A DNA stretch of 11,363 bases from Chitinophagaceae bacterium (GCA_025963615.1 JAOQAL010000801.1:1-11363); one strand, 5' to 3'. Positions 1 to 7,882 are shown, counted from the first letter of the stretch. Notes: a model not told the origin generated them from the letters alone. Numbers and translations: made by a program.

Positions 1-450
1 AACCATCCCGGCTTCTTTTGCATTCACTTTCGGCACTATCAAACCTTTAAAACCTTCTTTTCTGGCTTGTATCGCGATCGGCAATGCACCTTTTATTGGC
101 CGCACATCACCATCAAGGCTTAATTCACCCATGATAACATATTTTGACAACGCTTCATGATTGGCTAATTGTTCTGTAGCCCCAAGCAAACCAATTGCAA
201 TCGGCAAATCAAATGCTGTTCCACTTTTTTTGATATCGGCAGGAGCGAGGTTTACTACAAATCTTGTGCGCGGCATGGTAAAACCATTTGTTTTAATTGT
301 ACTTTCCACCCGTTGCAGGCTTTCTTTAACCGCATTATCCGGCAAGCCTACCATCATATAATCCTTGCCGGTAGCCATCCAGTTTATTTCAACAGTAATA
401 GTAATAGCTTCTACACCATATACCGCACTACCAAAAGTTCTTACAAGCAT
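1..450 (-). CDS. comM: YifB/ComM family Mg-chelatase-like AAA+ ATPase, N-terminal part (runs off the left edge)
   Basis: This is the first 150 codons of a YifB/ComM family protein, read leftward from an ATG at 448-450; the frame is open to base 1. The translation begins MLVRTFGSAVYGVEA. It carries the family's N-terminal ChlI-like domain: VGLPDNAVKES at residues 34-44, a block at about 61-87 containing NLAPADIKKSGTAFDLPIAI, and GELSLDGDVRPIKGALP at 108-124. The AAA+ ATPase core (Walker A and B) and the C-terminal Mg-chelatase domain would lie beyond the window. In Gram-negative bacteria ComM is a hexameric helicase that promotes branch migration during natural transformation; in non-competent species the role is unclear. 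The start fits the usual family N-terminus. The 148-bp gap to the M1 peptidase gene suggests its own promoter, though I see no good -7 match there. Confidence 0.93.
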   Translation of the reverse strand, partial: MLVRTFGSAVYGVEAITITVEINWMATGKDYMMVGLPDNAVKESLQRVESTIKTNGFTMPRTRFVVNLAPADIKKSGTAFDLPIAIGLLGATEQLANHEALSKYVIMGELSLDGDVRPIKGALPIAIQARKEGFKGLIVPKVNAKEAGMV

Positions 451-598
451 GATTTGAAGGTAGAGAAAATAAACGTTCAGCCGGGTGGTTACCAAATAAT
501 AACCGTGCGCTTGATTTTAAATAAAGCAGATGAATACTTTATGAAGTAGAAAATAATAAACTATAATTGGGTCAACTTCAAAATCAAATACCTCAAAG

Positions 599-2176
599 TT
601 ATTTCCCTTCAAATAAAAGATTGATATCGGGGTCTGCAACCAGCTTAACTATTTTTTCAGAAACATTTAAAGGGAAAGTTTCTTCCTTTTTGGTGATATT
701 TAATTTTTCAATTTTTGTTTTTCCCGAATTGGTATGCAGTTCGATCTCCAGCGGAAAAGTAAAAGGTGATTCCTGTAGCTGTTTGATTGTAATGAGTAAT
801 TTTTTATTCGCAGCGGTTTTCCATGAAATATTTAATTGGGGTTGTCCGGCGGTATAAAGCCATTGTGTAAAAAAAGATTGAAGATTTTTACCGGAAACTT
901 TTTCAAATATTTTTCTAAGATCATCCGTATCCGCATTCTTTCCGGCATATTCAGCATAATATTCGCGGATGCCTCTCCAGAATAACGTGTCGCCTAATTG
1001 CCTGCGGAGCATATGCAAAACCCAACCGCCTTTCTGGTAACTATTGGCATTCAATAATTGCATGTAATCAATGGTAGCTTCATCTACAACCGGGTGATTG
1101 CTTTCTTTGGAGTAAGCAATGGTCTCCTCACGATCTTTCTTCAACATCTGCCGGGCGGTATCCAAACCATATTTATTTTCGAAATAAAGTATGGTGAAAT
1201 AAGTCGCGAAACCTTCACTTAACCATAAATGCGCAAATGATTTTTCAGTCGCCATGTTTCCAAACCATTGATGTGCAATTTCATGAGCCAGTAAATCTTC
1301 ATTCTGCCGGGTGCCGGTGATTGATTTTTCTGAATAAAAAATAGTATTGGCATTTTCAAGTCCGCCAAAGGTTGTTTTGGATTCTACATTCGCTAATTTT
1401 TTATATCCGTAGGGCCCTACATTGGAAATAAAGAACGGCAGGATTTCGGTCGCCTGCGCATAATCAAAAAAACCCTTGTCTCTTTCTTCCGGATATACCC
1501 AACTATAAACAGGAATGCAATTCACGAAGCCGGATAAGTTCACTGCAAAATCCGCAGCACCAATCGCCATGACTTTGGTAGAAATGGGAACCTCTTCTTT
1601 CCAGTGTGTTAATTTCAAATTATTGGGAAGATTGGTTTCTTCTACCTGTAGTCCATTTGCAATAACCTGGTAGTGTTGCGGAGCCGTTACGATAAATTCC
1701 ACAGATGCCTTATCGGCAGGATCATCATGACAGGGAATCCAGTTGTGACCCCGGTTGGGCCAGTTGTCGGCAAAAAAAGTTCTGTGCCCGAATTTATTTT
1801 TTGAAATGATAAGACCGTCGGCAGGGATGCCTTTATAATTTATAGTGAAGGTAGACTCGTCGCCGGCTTTTGTTTTGACTGGCAATTTAATTGTCAGGTG
1901 ATCATCCCGTTGAATTGCCTCAAGCAGCCTGCCCTTTTCAATTACTGAAACCACGGTCATTCCTTTGCCGTTTGCAGCAGAAGTAAGATCAAGTATCAAC
2001 TGATCTGTCACTTCCGGAAAATGAATTTTTATTTCCGCTTTACTGGTAATACTGTCTGAGGCATCTGATAATTCGATTTGAATACGGTAGTGCAGAACAT
2101 CCATATTATTGGCAGGCTGACTATCGGCTGTCAAAGCCAGTAATAATGGGAGTAGTGATAGGGTTAAGATTTTCAT
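599..2176 (-). CDS. M1 family zinc metallopeptidase (aminopeptidase N-like), secreted
   Basis: The 525-residue product is a gluzincin aminopeptidase of family M1. The zinc site is HEIAH at 298-302, followed by the third ligand Glu321 in WLSEGFATY. The substrate N-terminus recognition motif, GAMEN in the family, appears as GGLEN at 271-275. Tyr380 in SYQKGGW matches the transition-state tyrosine. Residues 1 to about 19 form a signal peptide (short basic start, leucine-rich core, small residues near TADS) without a lipobox cysteine, so it is probably periplasmic or exported. The N-terminal beta-sandwich covers about 25-210 and the catalytic domain about 215-445. A short beta-rich tail (about 446-525) replaces the long helical C-terminal domain of 870-residue PepN, so this is a compact form. 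No T9SS C-terminal sorting domain is evident. The likely role is peptide degradation; the substrate is unknown. It starts 14 bp after the DUF3179 gene and is probably co-transcribed. Confidence 0.93.
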   Translation of the reverse strand: MKILTLSLLPLLLALTADSQPANNMDVLHYRIQIELSDASDSITSKAEIKIHFPEVTDQLILDLTSAANGKGMTVVSVIEKGRLLEAIQRDDHLTIKLPVKTKAGDESTFTINYKGIPADGLIISKNKFGHRTFFADNWPNRGHNWIPCHDDPADKASVEFIVTAPQHYQVIANGLQVEETNLPNNLKLTHWKEEVPISTKVMAIGAADFAVNLSGFVNCIPVYSWVYPEERDKGFFDYAQATEILPFFISNVGPYGYKKLANVESKTTFGGLENANTIFYSEKSITGTRQNEDLLAHEIAHQWFGNMATEKSFAHLWLSEGFATYFTILYFENKYGLDTARQMLKKDREETIAYSKESNHPVVDEATIDYMQLLNANSYQKGGWVLHMLRRQLGDTLFWRGIREYYAEYAGKNADTDDLRKIFEKVSGKNLQSFFTQWLYTAGQPQLNISWKTAANKKLLITIKQLQESPFTFPLEIELHTNSGKTKIEKLNITKKEETFPLNVSEKIVKLVADPDINLLFEGK

Positions 2177-2190
2177 CAGCGTAATCCGGT

Positions 2191-3366
2191 TTATTTATAT
2201 TTTGAAGTTTTAGGATGAAATGTTTCCCAGGAATGCCAAAATTCCTGGGATGCCTGTACTGGTATTAGTTGCTCGCCTTTCAGGGGACCTTCCACGCAGA
2301 TACCCTCAAGATTCCAGGTGGAATGGGTAGTAAGATCTTTTAAGTTGTTATCGCTGATTTCAAATTGCAGCGATCGGTGGTTTATTTCGCGGCTCCAAAC
2401 ATGATAAGAGGCGGTATCAGCTTCCAATGCGATAATAACTGGCAGTTGGGGTAATGAATCATTGATTATTCTTTTGGCCACCAGGGTATTCCAGTCATAG
2501 GCTTTTGATTGCCCTTTATATTCAATGCCGATGACCCAGGATTTAAATTTCCAGGAAACGCTGTCTCTTTTTTCCAGGTTGCTTTCAATGGTGCCTTTAT
2601 CAAAACCCGCCAGGTCCTCATATTGTTTTTGAAATGCGGTGTCTGGTTGCAGTACGGATGAATTCGGATGGGCCCGGAACCAGGAAGCCAATGTTATTTG
2701 TTGTGAGGGGATTTCCTTTAAGGCTGTTCCCTTCAGTGGACCAGTGATAGCGATACCGGTTGCCTGCTGCCACCAGCTTTTGGTGGTATAATCTTCAAAC
2801 ATCGCATTGAAATGATCCATACCCACCAGCCGGAAACTTTCTTTTTTGCCATTTACAAAAGGACTGTATACACGGCCGGTACGGCACACGGTACAATAAG
2901 TAATTATGACAGCTTCTCCACCAATAGTATCCTGAACCTGGTGATGATAGCCGATAATTTCGATGGGATAGGCTTTTGATTCGCCATGGAGCGAAACGCC
3001 TAATACTAATTTATCAGTGGCTACTTTATTGACGTCACTGGCTGCGAGATGTTTAGTGCGCGGCTGGTAAAACATTTTATCCGCCAGGAATTTAAAATTG
3101 ATAAAATAAAATAGTGAACCATACAGAACTGCAAAGAAAATAAATACAATTTTTTGCGGGTTTCTCCAGCGGGCAGATCCGGGTAATCCAGCTACCACCA
3201 GCAGTATAGCAGCGATGCGTATATATAAAATATAGTTGTGAAGGAAATAAGCCATATCAATGGTATCCGATTGCTGACTACCAGGAAATGGCATAATAAA
3301 GTATACCTGTAAAATTTCCGCTGCAAAAAGAATCAATACACCGGTAATGAGAAATAATTTTTTCAT
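2191..3366 (-). CDS. Membrane-anchored DUF3179 domain protein
   Basis: This 391-residue protein has three probable membrane segments at about 4-24, 42-62 and 71-92, followed by a large soluble domain at about 110-388. The soluble part matches DUF3179: AYPIEIIGYHHQV at 132-144, the family hallmark YCTVCRTGRVY at 157-167 (Cys158 and Cys161), and LVGMDHFNAMFED at 180-192. DUF3179 has no established biochemical role. The spaced CxxC pair could bind a metal or be redox active, but that is inference. The soluble part appears internally duplicated: GPLKG recurs at 209-213 and 360-364, and ESKAYPIE (129-136) resembles QSKAYDWN (286-293). The second half has no cysteine pair. The gene follows the MutS-like gene by 27 bp and precedes the M1 peptidase by 14 bp, so the three probably share a transcript. 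The start gives a typical MKKLFLITG membrane-protein N-terminus. Confidence 0.88.
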   Translation of the reverse strand: MKKLFLITGVLILFAAEILQVYFIMPFPGSQQSDTIDMAYFLHNYILYIRIAAILLVVAGLPGSARWRNPQKIVFIFFAVLYGSLFYFINFKFLADKMFYQPRTKHLAASDVNKVATDKLVLGVSLHGESKAYPIEIIGYHHQVQDTIGGEAVIITYCTVCRTGRVYSPFVNGKKESFRLVGMDHFNAMFEDYTTKSWWQQATGIAITGPLKGTALKEIPSQQITLASWFRAHPNSSVLQPDTAFQKQYEDLAGFDKGTIESNLEKRDSVSWKFKSWVIGIEYKGQSKAYDWNTLVAKRIINDSLPQLPVIIALEADTASYHVWSREINHRSLQFEISDNNLKDLTTHSTWNLEGICVEGPLKGEQLIPVQASQEFWHSWETFHPKTSKYK

Positions 3367-3393
3367 GGTGCAGGTTGTGACGAAGGCGTGAAT

Positions 3394-4710
3394 TTACAAT
3401 TTATCCAAAAGTTCCACCACTTTTTCTCTTTTTAGTATTACATAACCCAGGCGGTCGTCGCTGACGCCTTCTTTCAATTGGTAACTGAATTCAAGCTGAT
3501 CATCTTTCACCTTCGTTTCAAAATACCTGAAATCAATGTTGGGATAGACTTTTAACTCTTCGCCAATTTCATATAAATGGGTAGACAGGATAAATACGGA
3601 GCTTTTTATTTTGATCAGGCCTTTGATAACGGTGGTAGAACATTTCATAGCATCCTGCACGTTAGTGCCTTTAAAAAGCTCATCAATCAATACCAGCCAT
3701 TTTTTGCCGGTATTGATTTTTTCTATCGTGTTCTTGATACGTTGTACTTCGTTAAAGAAAAAACTTTCCCCTTTCGCGATATTGTCCACCACATTGATAT
3801 TGCTTAACAAGCCACCAAATAAGGTCAGCTTCATGTGCTGGGCGGGTACGCCCATGCCAATATGCGCCAGGAAAACAGATGAACCTACTGACTTTATCAA
3901 CGTGCTTTTTCCCGCCATGTTTGCTCCCGTGAGAAATAAAAAATTATGCCGGGGATTTAACCCGATATCATACGCAACAGGTTGCCGTAATAGAATATGG
4001 TATAGGCCTTTTGCTTCAATAAGCGGATCTTCGCTTTCAATAAATTCAGGAAAGCTGAGATTAAATGTTTTTACTGCAACCGCCATACTGAACCAGGCAT
4101 CCAGGCGGCTGAAAATGTTGATCAATTCCAAGGAGTCTGTTTTATACCGGCCGCGCAGGTAATATCCAAAATAAAGGTTCTGAATAGTTGAAAATTTTTC
4201 TTTTGGATTGGTGTCTGCGAGTTTCCGCAGTGGCTCTTCCTTTAATAATTGTATAATGCGGTCGATATAAATTTTAAAATAGAGCGGGAGGTCAAGCCCT
4301 TCAAACTGGGCCGCCAGTTTTTTCATTCCCCTGTAAAAATCAGCAAAATGGTTTATGGAGAATTTGATCATCGAATAGTCTTCCGTGTGAAGTAGTTTAT
4401 ACATTACACTGCTAAATGCGTTCGGTTTTTCAGGCATTGGGTCCACCGGGTAATCCAGGAAGCGCTCTATCATGATAATCGTTCCGTTTGTTATGGCCTC
4501 CGGCCAGTCCTCCGTATGTTCTATTAAGGTGCGGATGATTTGCTGCGTGCCCAGTATTTTTTTTATATCACTATGAGGCTCGGTAAAAAACTTGCGCAGC
4601 CAGTCTTTCCCACCCACCGTGCGTGTAAAATTCAGTTTGTGAAAAATAGAAAATTCCTCCTCCTGATGAAAGATGGATATGTCGCTGAATGATATTTTGT
4701 CTATTTCCAT
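3394..4710 (-). CDS. Short MutS-like ATPase lacking the mismatch-recognition domain
   Basis: The 438-residue protein ends in a MutS-type ABC ATPase domain (about 235-438). The Walker A motif is TGANMAGKST at 261-270. A stretch like the MutS signature region, NIAKGESFFFNEVQRI, is at 310-325. Walker B is LVLIDE at 339-344, the D-loop region is GTNVQDA at 348-354, and the histidine switch is STHLYE at 376-381. The N-terminal 230 residues are mostly helical and resemble the core/lever region of MutS. There is no room for the N-terminal mismatch-binding domain with its Phe-x-Glu motif, and there is no MutS2-style Smr nuclease domain; MutS and MutS2 are usually about 780-900 residues. It is probably a nucleic-acid-acting ATPase, but a direct mismatch repair role is doubtful and no symbol is assigned. 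It heads the probable operon with the DUF3179 and M1 genes, downstream of a heptad-repeat hairpin in the spacer. Confidence 0.88.
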   Translation of the reverse strand: MEIDKISFSDISIFHQEEEFSIFHKLNFTRTVGGKDWLRKFFTEPHSDIKKILGTQQIIRTLIEHTEDWPEAITNGTIIMIERFLDYPVDPMPEKPNAFSSVMYKLLHTEDYSMIKFSINHFADFYRGMKKLAAQFEGLDLPLYFKIYIDRIIQLLKEEPLRKLADTNPKEKFSTIQNLYFGYYLRGRYKTDSLELINIFSRLDAWFSMAVAVKTFNLSFPEFIESEDPLIEAKGLYHILLRQPVAYDIGLNPRHNFLFLTGANMAGKSTLIKSVGSSVFLAHIGMGVPAQHMKLTLFGGLLSNINVVDNIAKGESFFFNEVQRIKNTIEKINTGKKWLVLIDELFKGTNVQDAMKCSTTVIKGLIKIKSSVFILSTHLYEIGEELKVYPNIDFRYFETKVKDDQLEFSYQLKEGVSDDRLGYVILKREKVVELLDKL

Positions 4711-4723
4711 TTGCAGTAAATGG

Positions 4724-4773
4724 GTGAAAGGTGAATGTTGAACTTTCTTATTGCTTCATCATTGACTATTCAC
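4724..4773. repeat. Inverted pair of degenerate heptad repeats (potential hairpin) upstream of the mutS-like gene
   Basis: The left arm at 4724-4742 reads as heptads GTGAAAG, GTGAATG, TTGAACT. The right arm at 4755-4773 reads as TTCATCA, TTGACTA, TTCACGG, which is the same pattern on the other strand. Pairing the 19-nt arms gives 15 Watson-Crick pairs and one G-U, with three internal mismatches and a 12-nt loop. The element ends 14 bp before the mutS-like start codon, between pyrC and that gene. No T-run follows on the minus strand, so it is not a standard terminator. If transcription starts upstream of it, it would lie in the 5' leader of the mutS-like mRNA. Confidence 0.6.
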
Positions 4774-4837
4774 GGTTTTATCTTTCAAATTTTAGCCGTT
4801 GCCCTTGCTGAGATTCATTCCATACAGGATTCCATAA

Positions 4838-6163
4838 TTAATTTTTCCCGCCTGGGGCGGGACAAGCATAAACTAAACGGACGTTTACAAAAGTATGGGT
4901 AATAGCTGCTGGAAAAGTAAAGCCTTCCAGGGGACTCCAGCCGCATTTATATAAAATGTTTTCTTTGCTGACCGTACTTGTCTGGTTCAAGTCAACGATT
5001 ACGAGATCGGCCTGATAACCTTCACGGATATAGCCTCTTTCTTTTATTTGAAAGCAATCTGCCACGGCATGGCTCATTTTTTGTACAATTTTTTCCAACG
5101 AAATTTTTCCCAGCTTATAATAATGCAGCATCAATAATAAAGAATGCTGCACCAATGGCAAACCAGCGTGTGCTTTTAAATAGGGTTCATTTTTTTCGGC
5201 CCATGCATGCGGCGCGTGATCGGTGGCAATTACATCCAGCCTGTCATCCAGTAATGCTTTCCACAGGCCTTCACGGTTATCCGGCGCTTTGATCGCCGGA
5301 TTGCATTTGATCTGGTTGCCCAACCTCGCATAATCATCGCTGGTAAAATGTAAATGATGCACACACACTTCAGCCGTTATTCTTTTTTCAGTTAATGGCA
5401 GCATATTGCTGAAAAGCTGCAATTCCCGTGCTGTGGAAATATGAAGAATGTGTAAACGCGTGTTATATTTTTTGGCGATCTGGATGGCATAGAAAGAGGA
5501 TTCAAAACAGGCTTCTTCATCCCGTATCAAAGGATGGTCGGAAGCCGTCAGCCCGCCGGTGGTTGATTTTTCAGCCGTTAGTCTCTCAAGATTTCTTTTA
5601 ATGATTCGTTCATCTTCGCAATGCGTGGCGATCAGCACTTCACTTTCGCTGAATATTTTTTCCAGTGTCAGGGCATTGTCAACCAATAAATTTCCTGTAG
5701 AAGAACCCATAAATATTTTAATGCCGCATACTTCATTTTTTTTGTCGTTTACTTTAAGTACTTCATCAGCATTATCATTTGACGTGCCCATAAAAAATGA
5801 ATAATTGGCCAGCGATGTATTTCGGCCAATTTCATATTTCTGTTCCAGCAGTTCCTGTGTGAAAGCCGGAGGCACAGTGTTTGGCATTTCCATGAAACTG
5901 GTTACCCCCCCGGCTACGGCCGCTTTCGACTCTGTATAGATCGTCGCTTTATGTGTTAAACCCGGTTCACGGAAATGTACCTGATCGTCGATAGCGCCCG
6001 GCAATAAGTACCGGCCTTCGCCATTAATTTCTGTTACATTTTTATCGTGCAGGCTAATCTGCGGCAATACTTTTTCAATCCGGCCGTTTTTGATCAGAAC
6101 ATCCGCCGCGCTGATCTGCCCTTCATTGACAACCTGTATGTTTTTTAACAGATATATTTGCAT
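4838..6163 (-). CDS. pyrC: Dihydroorotase (Bacteroidota type)
   Basis: This 441-residue amidohydrolase converts N-carbamoyl-aspartate to dihydroorotate, the third step of de novo pyrimidine synthesis, in the cytoplasm. The metal and substrate motifs are in order: DDQVHFREPGLTHKA at 59-73, MEMPNT at 91-96, the probable bridging lysine Lys149 in GIKIFMGSS, His181 in ATHCEDE, His238 and His241 in LHILHIS, a CNPAIK substrate loop at 287-292, and catalytic Asp315 in IATDHAPH. The first histidine of the usual HxH pair is Gln61 here; from memory, Bacteroidota homologues such as the Porphyromonas gingivalis enzyme share this. The C-terminal GWSPLEGFTF is also typical. Length fits the family. The start codon at 6161-6163 is only 33 bp from the divergent outer-membrane gene, so the control regions overlap. 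The last residues are encoded within a GC-rich palindrome that overlaps the 3' end. Confidence 0.94.
   Translation of the reverse strand: MQIYLLKNIQVVNEGQISAADVLIKNGRIEKVLPQISLHDKNVTEINGEGRYLLPGAIDDQVHFREPGLTHKATIYTESKAAVAGGVTSFMEMPNTVPPAFTQELLEQKYEIGRNTSLANYSFFMGTSNDNADEVLKVNDKKNEVCGIKIFMGSSTGNLLVDNALTLEKIFSESEVLIATHCEDERIIKRNLERLTAEKSTTGGLTASDHPLIRDEEACFESSFYAIQIAKKYNTRLHILHISTARELQLFSNMLPLTEKRITAEVCVHHLHFTSDDYARLGNQIKCNPAIKAPDNREGLWKALLDDRLDVIATDHAPHAWAEKNEPYLKAHAGLPLVQHSLLLMLHYYKLGKISLEKIVQKMSHAVADCFQIKERGYIREGYQADLVIVDLNQTSTVSKENILYKCGWSPLEGFTFPAAITHTFVNVRLVYACPAPGGKN
4846..4862. repeat. GC-rich 7-bp perfect palindrome inside the 3' end of pyrC
   Basis: TCCCGCC (4846-4852), spacer TGG, then GGCGGGA (4856-4862) form a perfect 7-bp stem with a 3-nt loop. 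It encodes part of the last residues of PyrC (CPAPGGK), just before the stop codon at 4838-4840. Read on the minus strand it is followed by an A-rich run rather than a T-run, so it lacks the U-tract of an intrinsic terminator, although it could still cause pausing or protect the 3' end. Similar CCCGCC/GGCGGG palindromes are, to my recollection, common in Bacteroidota spacers. Confidence 0.55.
6153..6160 (+). promoter_or_regulatory. Candidate -7 promoter element for the Wzi-like gene
   Basis: TATATTTG matches the Bacteroidota -7 consensus TAnnTTTG exactly. It would place transcription start near 6164-6168, giving a leader of about 30 nt before the ATG at 6197. The nearest upstream TTG (6126-6128) is 24 bp away, longer than the usual 19-21 bp, so the -33 element is poor. 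The match overlaps the first codons of pyrC on the other strand, so chance coding sequence is a real alternative. Confidence 0.35.
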
Positions 6164-6196
6164 AATTTATTCCGATAATCAAAAAGCCAATACTGC

Positions 6197-7882
6197 ATGC
6201 AATATAAGCAAACCCTTGTAAGACTATTCCTTGTCCTCGTACCTTTTATAACGGTGGCCCAAACCACTTATTTACCACAGGGTGATAAACAAAACATTTT
6301 ACTGGAGCGAATGGAAATAAAGGCAGGAAAAGATTCTATCCTGAATTTTTCGAAAATAAAGCCCTTCAGCCGCAAGCAACTCATTAATGGGGTTGGTAAT
6401 TATATAAGGCAATATGGCAGCACCCTTTCAAAAGTGGATGCGTATAATCTCCGGAGCCTTTATTTAAACAACATCGAATATATTCCTGCCGATGACCTTG
6501 AAAAATATAAAAGCAAAAGGCCAATTCTAAAAAATTTTTACCGCACTCCCGCCAATCTTTTTGAAGTGCATGTAAAGGATTTTGACCTGGTGGTGAATCC
6601 CGTGATTCAATATGTGGTATCAAAAGAAAAAGATAATGACCAGCGCTTGTTTTTAAATACCCGGGGGTTGACCTTGCGGGGACGCATCGCCAACAAGATT
6701 GGGTTTTATACCTACCTCACCGACAACCAGGAACGGGATCCGGCTTATGTGCAGCAATGGATCAGTGACCGGACGGCTGTACCGGGTGAAGGTTTTTATA
6801 AAACATTTAAAGCGGCCGGTGGGTTTGATTATTTTGATGCCAGGGGATATATTACGTTCAACGTAACAAAATATATCGATGTAGCTTTTGGGTATGATAA
6901 AAATTTTATCGGAAATGGTTACCGCAGTTTATTCCTGAGCGATTTTGGTAACAGCAATCTTTTCCTGAAGCTGAATACCAGAATCTGGAAGCTGAATTAC
7001 CAGAACCTGTTTATGGAACTGGCCAATGCAGACCCGGCGACAGGGGATCGGCTGGTGGGTAAAAAATACGCGGCTATCCATCACCTGGATATGGATATTA
7101 CCAAGTGGCTGAACATTGGCTTATTTGAAGGCATTATATTTGGCCGTAAGGATCATTTTGAATTTGGATATTTAAACCCGATTATTTTTTACCGTTCCGC
7201 GGAACAACAGAATGGAAGCTATGATAACTCCTTATTGGGTTTGGATTTTAAAGGGAATATTGCAAAGCGTTTCCAGGTATATGGCCAGTTGATGCTGGAT
7301 GAATTTTTATTATCAGAAATAAAAAAGAACCGGGGTTGGTGGGCTAATAAGTGGGGTATCCAGGTTGGAGCTAAATATATTGACGCCTTTGGAATAAAAA
7401 ACCTGGATTTGCAGGTGGAACATAACCGGGTGCGTCCCTTTACTTACTCGCATAATGATTCAGTTGCCAACTATACACATTATAACCAGCCACTGGCCCA
7501 TCCCTTAGGGGCCAATTTCGAAGAATCAATATTCATAGCACGATATCAGCCCGCGCCGAAATGGATGGTGCAGTTTAAAGCCATTTATTATGTGCAGGGC
7601 CGCGATTCTTCGGCGGCGAGTTACGGTTCAAATATCTTTTTACCTAATGTACCGCCTTACCGTACCGAAATCTACGGTTATAATATAGGTTCCGGCTGGA
7701 AAACAGATGTGCTCTATGCTTCATTATTGCTTTCCTACGAACTGCGGGAAAATCTTTTCCTGGAACTAAGTGCCGTTGGCCGCAGGCAGGAAACTAAAAC
7801 AGCACCGGTTACTTCGCAAAAAACAACTGTTGTTTCGGTCGGAGTCAGATGGAATATGCATAGAAGGGAATTTGATTTTTAA
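6197..7882 (+). CDS. Wzi-like capsule-assembly family outer-membrane beta-barrel protein
   Basis: The 561-residue protein begins with a signal peptide (MQYKQTLVRLFLVLVPFITVAQ, cleavage near the AQ at 21-22). After a roughly 100-residue N-terminal region comes a long series of amphipathic beta strands rich in Tyr, Phe and Gly, ending with a C-terminal Phe, as in outer-membrane barrels. The stretch at about 231-272 containing FGYDKNFIGNGYRSLFLSDF and then FLKLNTRIWKLNYQNLFM is what I associate with the Wzi capsule-assembly family as found in Bacteroidota. Such proteins are variously annotated as capsule assembly proteins or as RemB-like gliding proteins; I cannot choose from sequence alone. No capsule genes lie nearby. 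It diverges from pyrC with only 33 bp between start codons. Its stop is 66 bp before mqo, on the same strand. No other upstream start would give a better signal peptide. Confidence 0.75.
   Translation: MQYKQTLVRLFLVLVPFITVAQTTYLPQGDKQNILLERMEIKAGKDSILNFSKIKPFSRKQLINGVGNYIRQYGSTLSKVDAYNLRSLYLNNIEYIPADDLEKYKSKRPILKNFYRTPANLFEVHVKDFDLVVNPVIQYVVSKEKDNDQRLFLNTRGLTLRGRIANKIGFYTYLTDNQERDPAYVQQWISDRTAVPGEGFYKTFKAAGGFDYFDARGYITFNVTKYIDVAFGYDKNFIGNGYRSLFLSDFGNSNLFLKLNTRIWKLNYQNLFMELANADPATGDRLVGKKYAAIHHLDMDITKWLNIGLFEGIIFGRKDHFEFGYLNPIIFYRSAEQQNGSYDNSLLGLDFKGNIAKRFQVYGQLMLDEFLLSEIKKNRGWWANKWGIQVGAKYIDAFGIKNLDLQVEHNRVRPFTYSHNDSVANYTHYNQPLAHPLGANFEESIFIARYQPAPKWMVQFKAIYYVQGRDSSAASYGSNIFLPNVPPYRTEIYGYNIGSGWKTDVLYASLLLSYELRENLFLELSAVGRRQETKTAPVTSQKTTVVSVGVRWNMHRREFDF

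Noticed and set aside
169..549. A 126-codon plus-strand reading frame
   Set aside because: It lies opposite the comM coding sequence and its translation shows no recognisable domain; it is a shadow.
3611..4162. A 183-codon plus-strand reading frame
   Set aside because: It lies entirely antisense to the ATPase domain of the mutS-like gene, which has all its motifs in the other frame.
4786..4794. TAAAATTTG on the minus strand as a -7 element for the mutS-like gene
   Set aside because: It has one base too many between TA and TTTG compared with TAnnTTTG, and no clear -33 partner was found.
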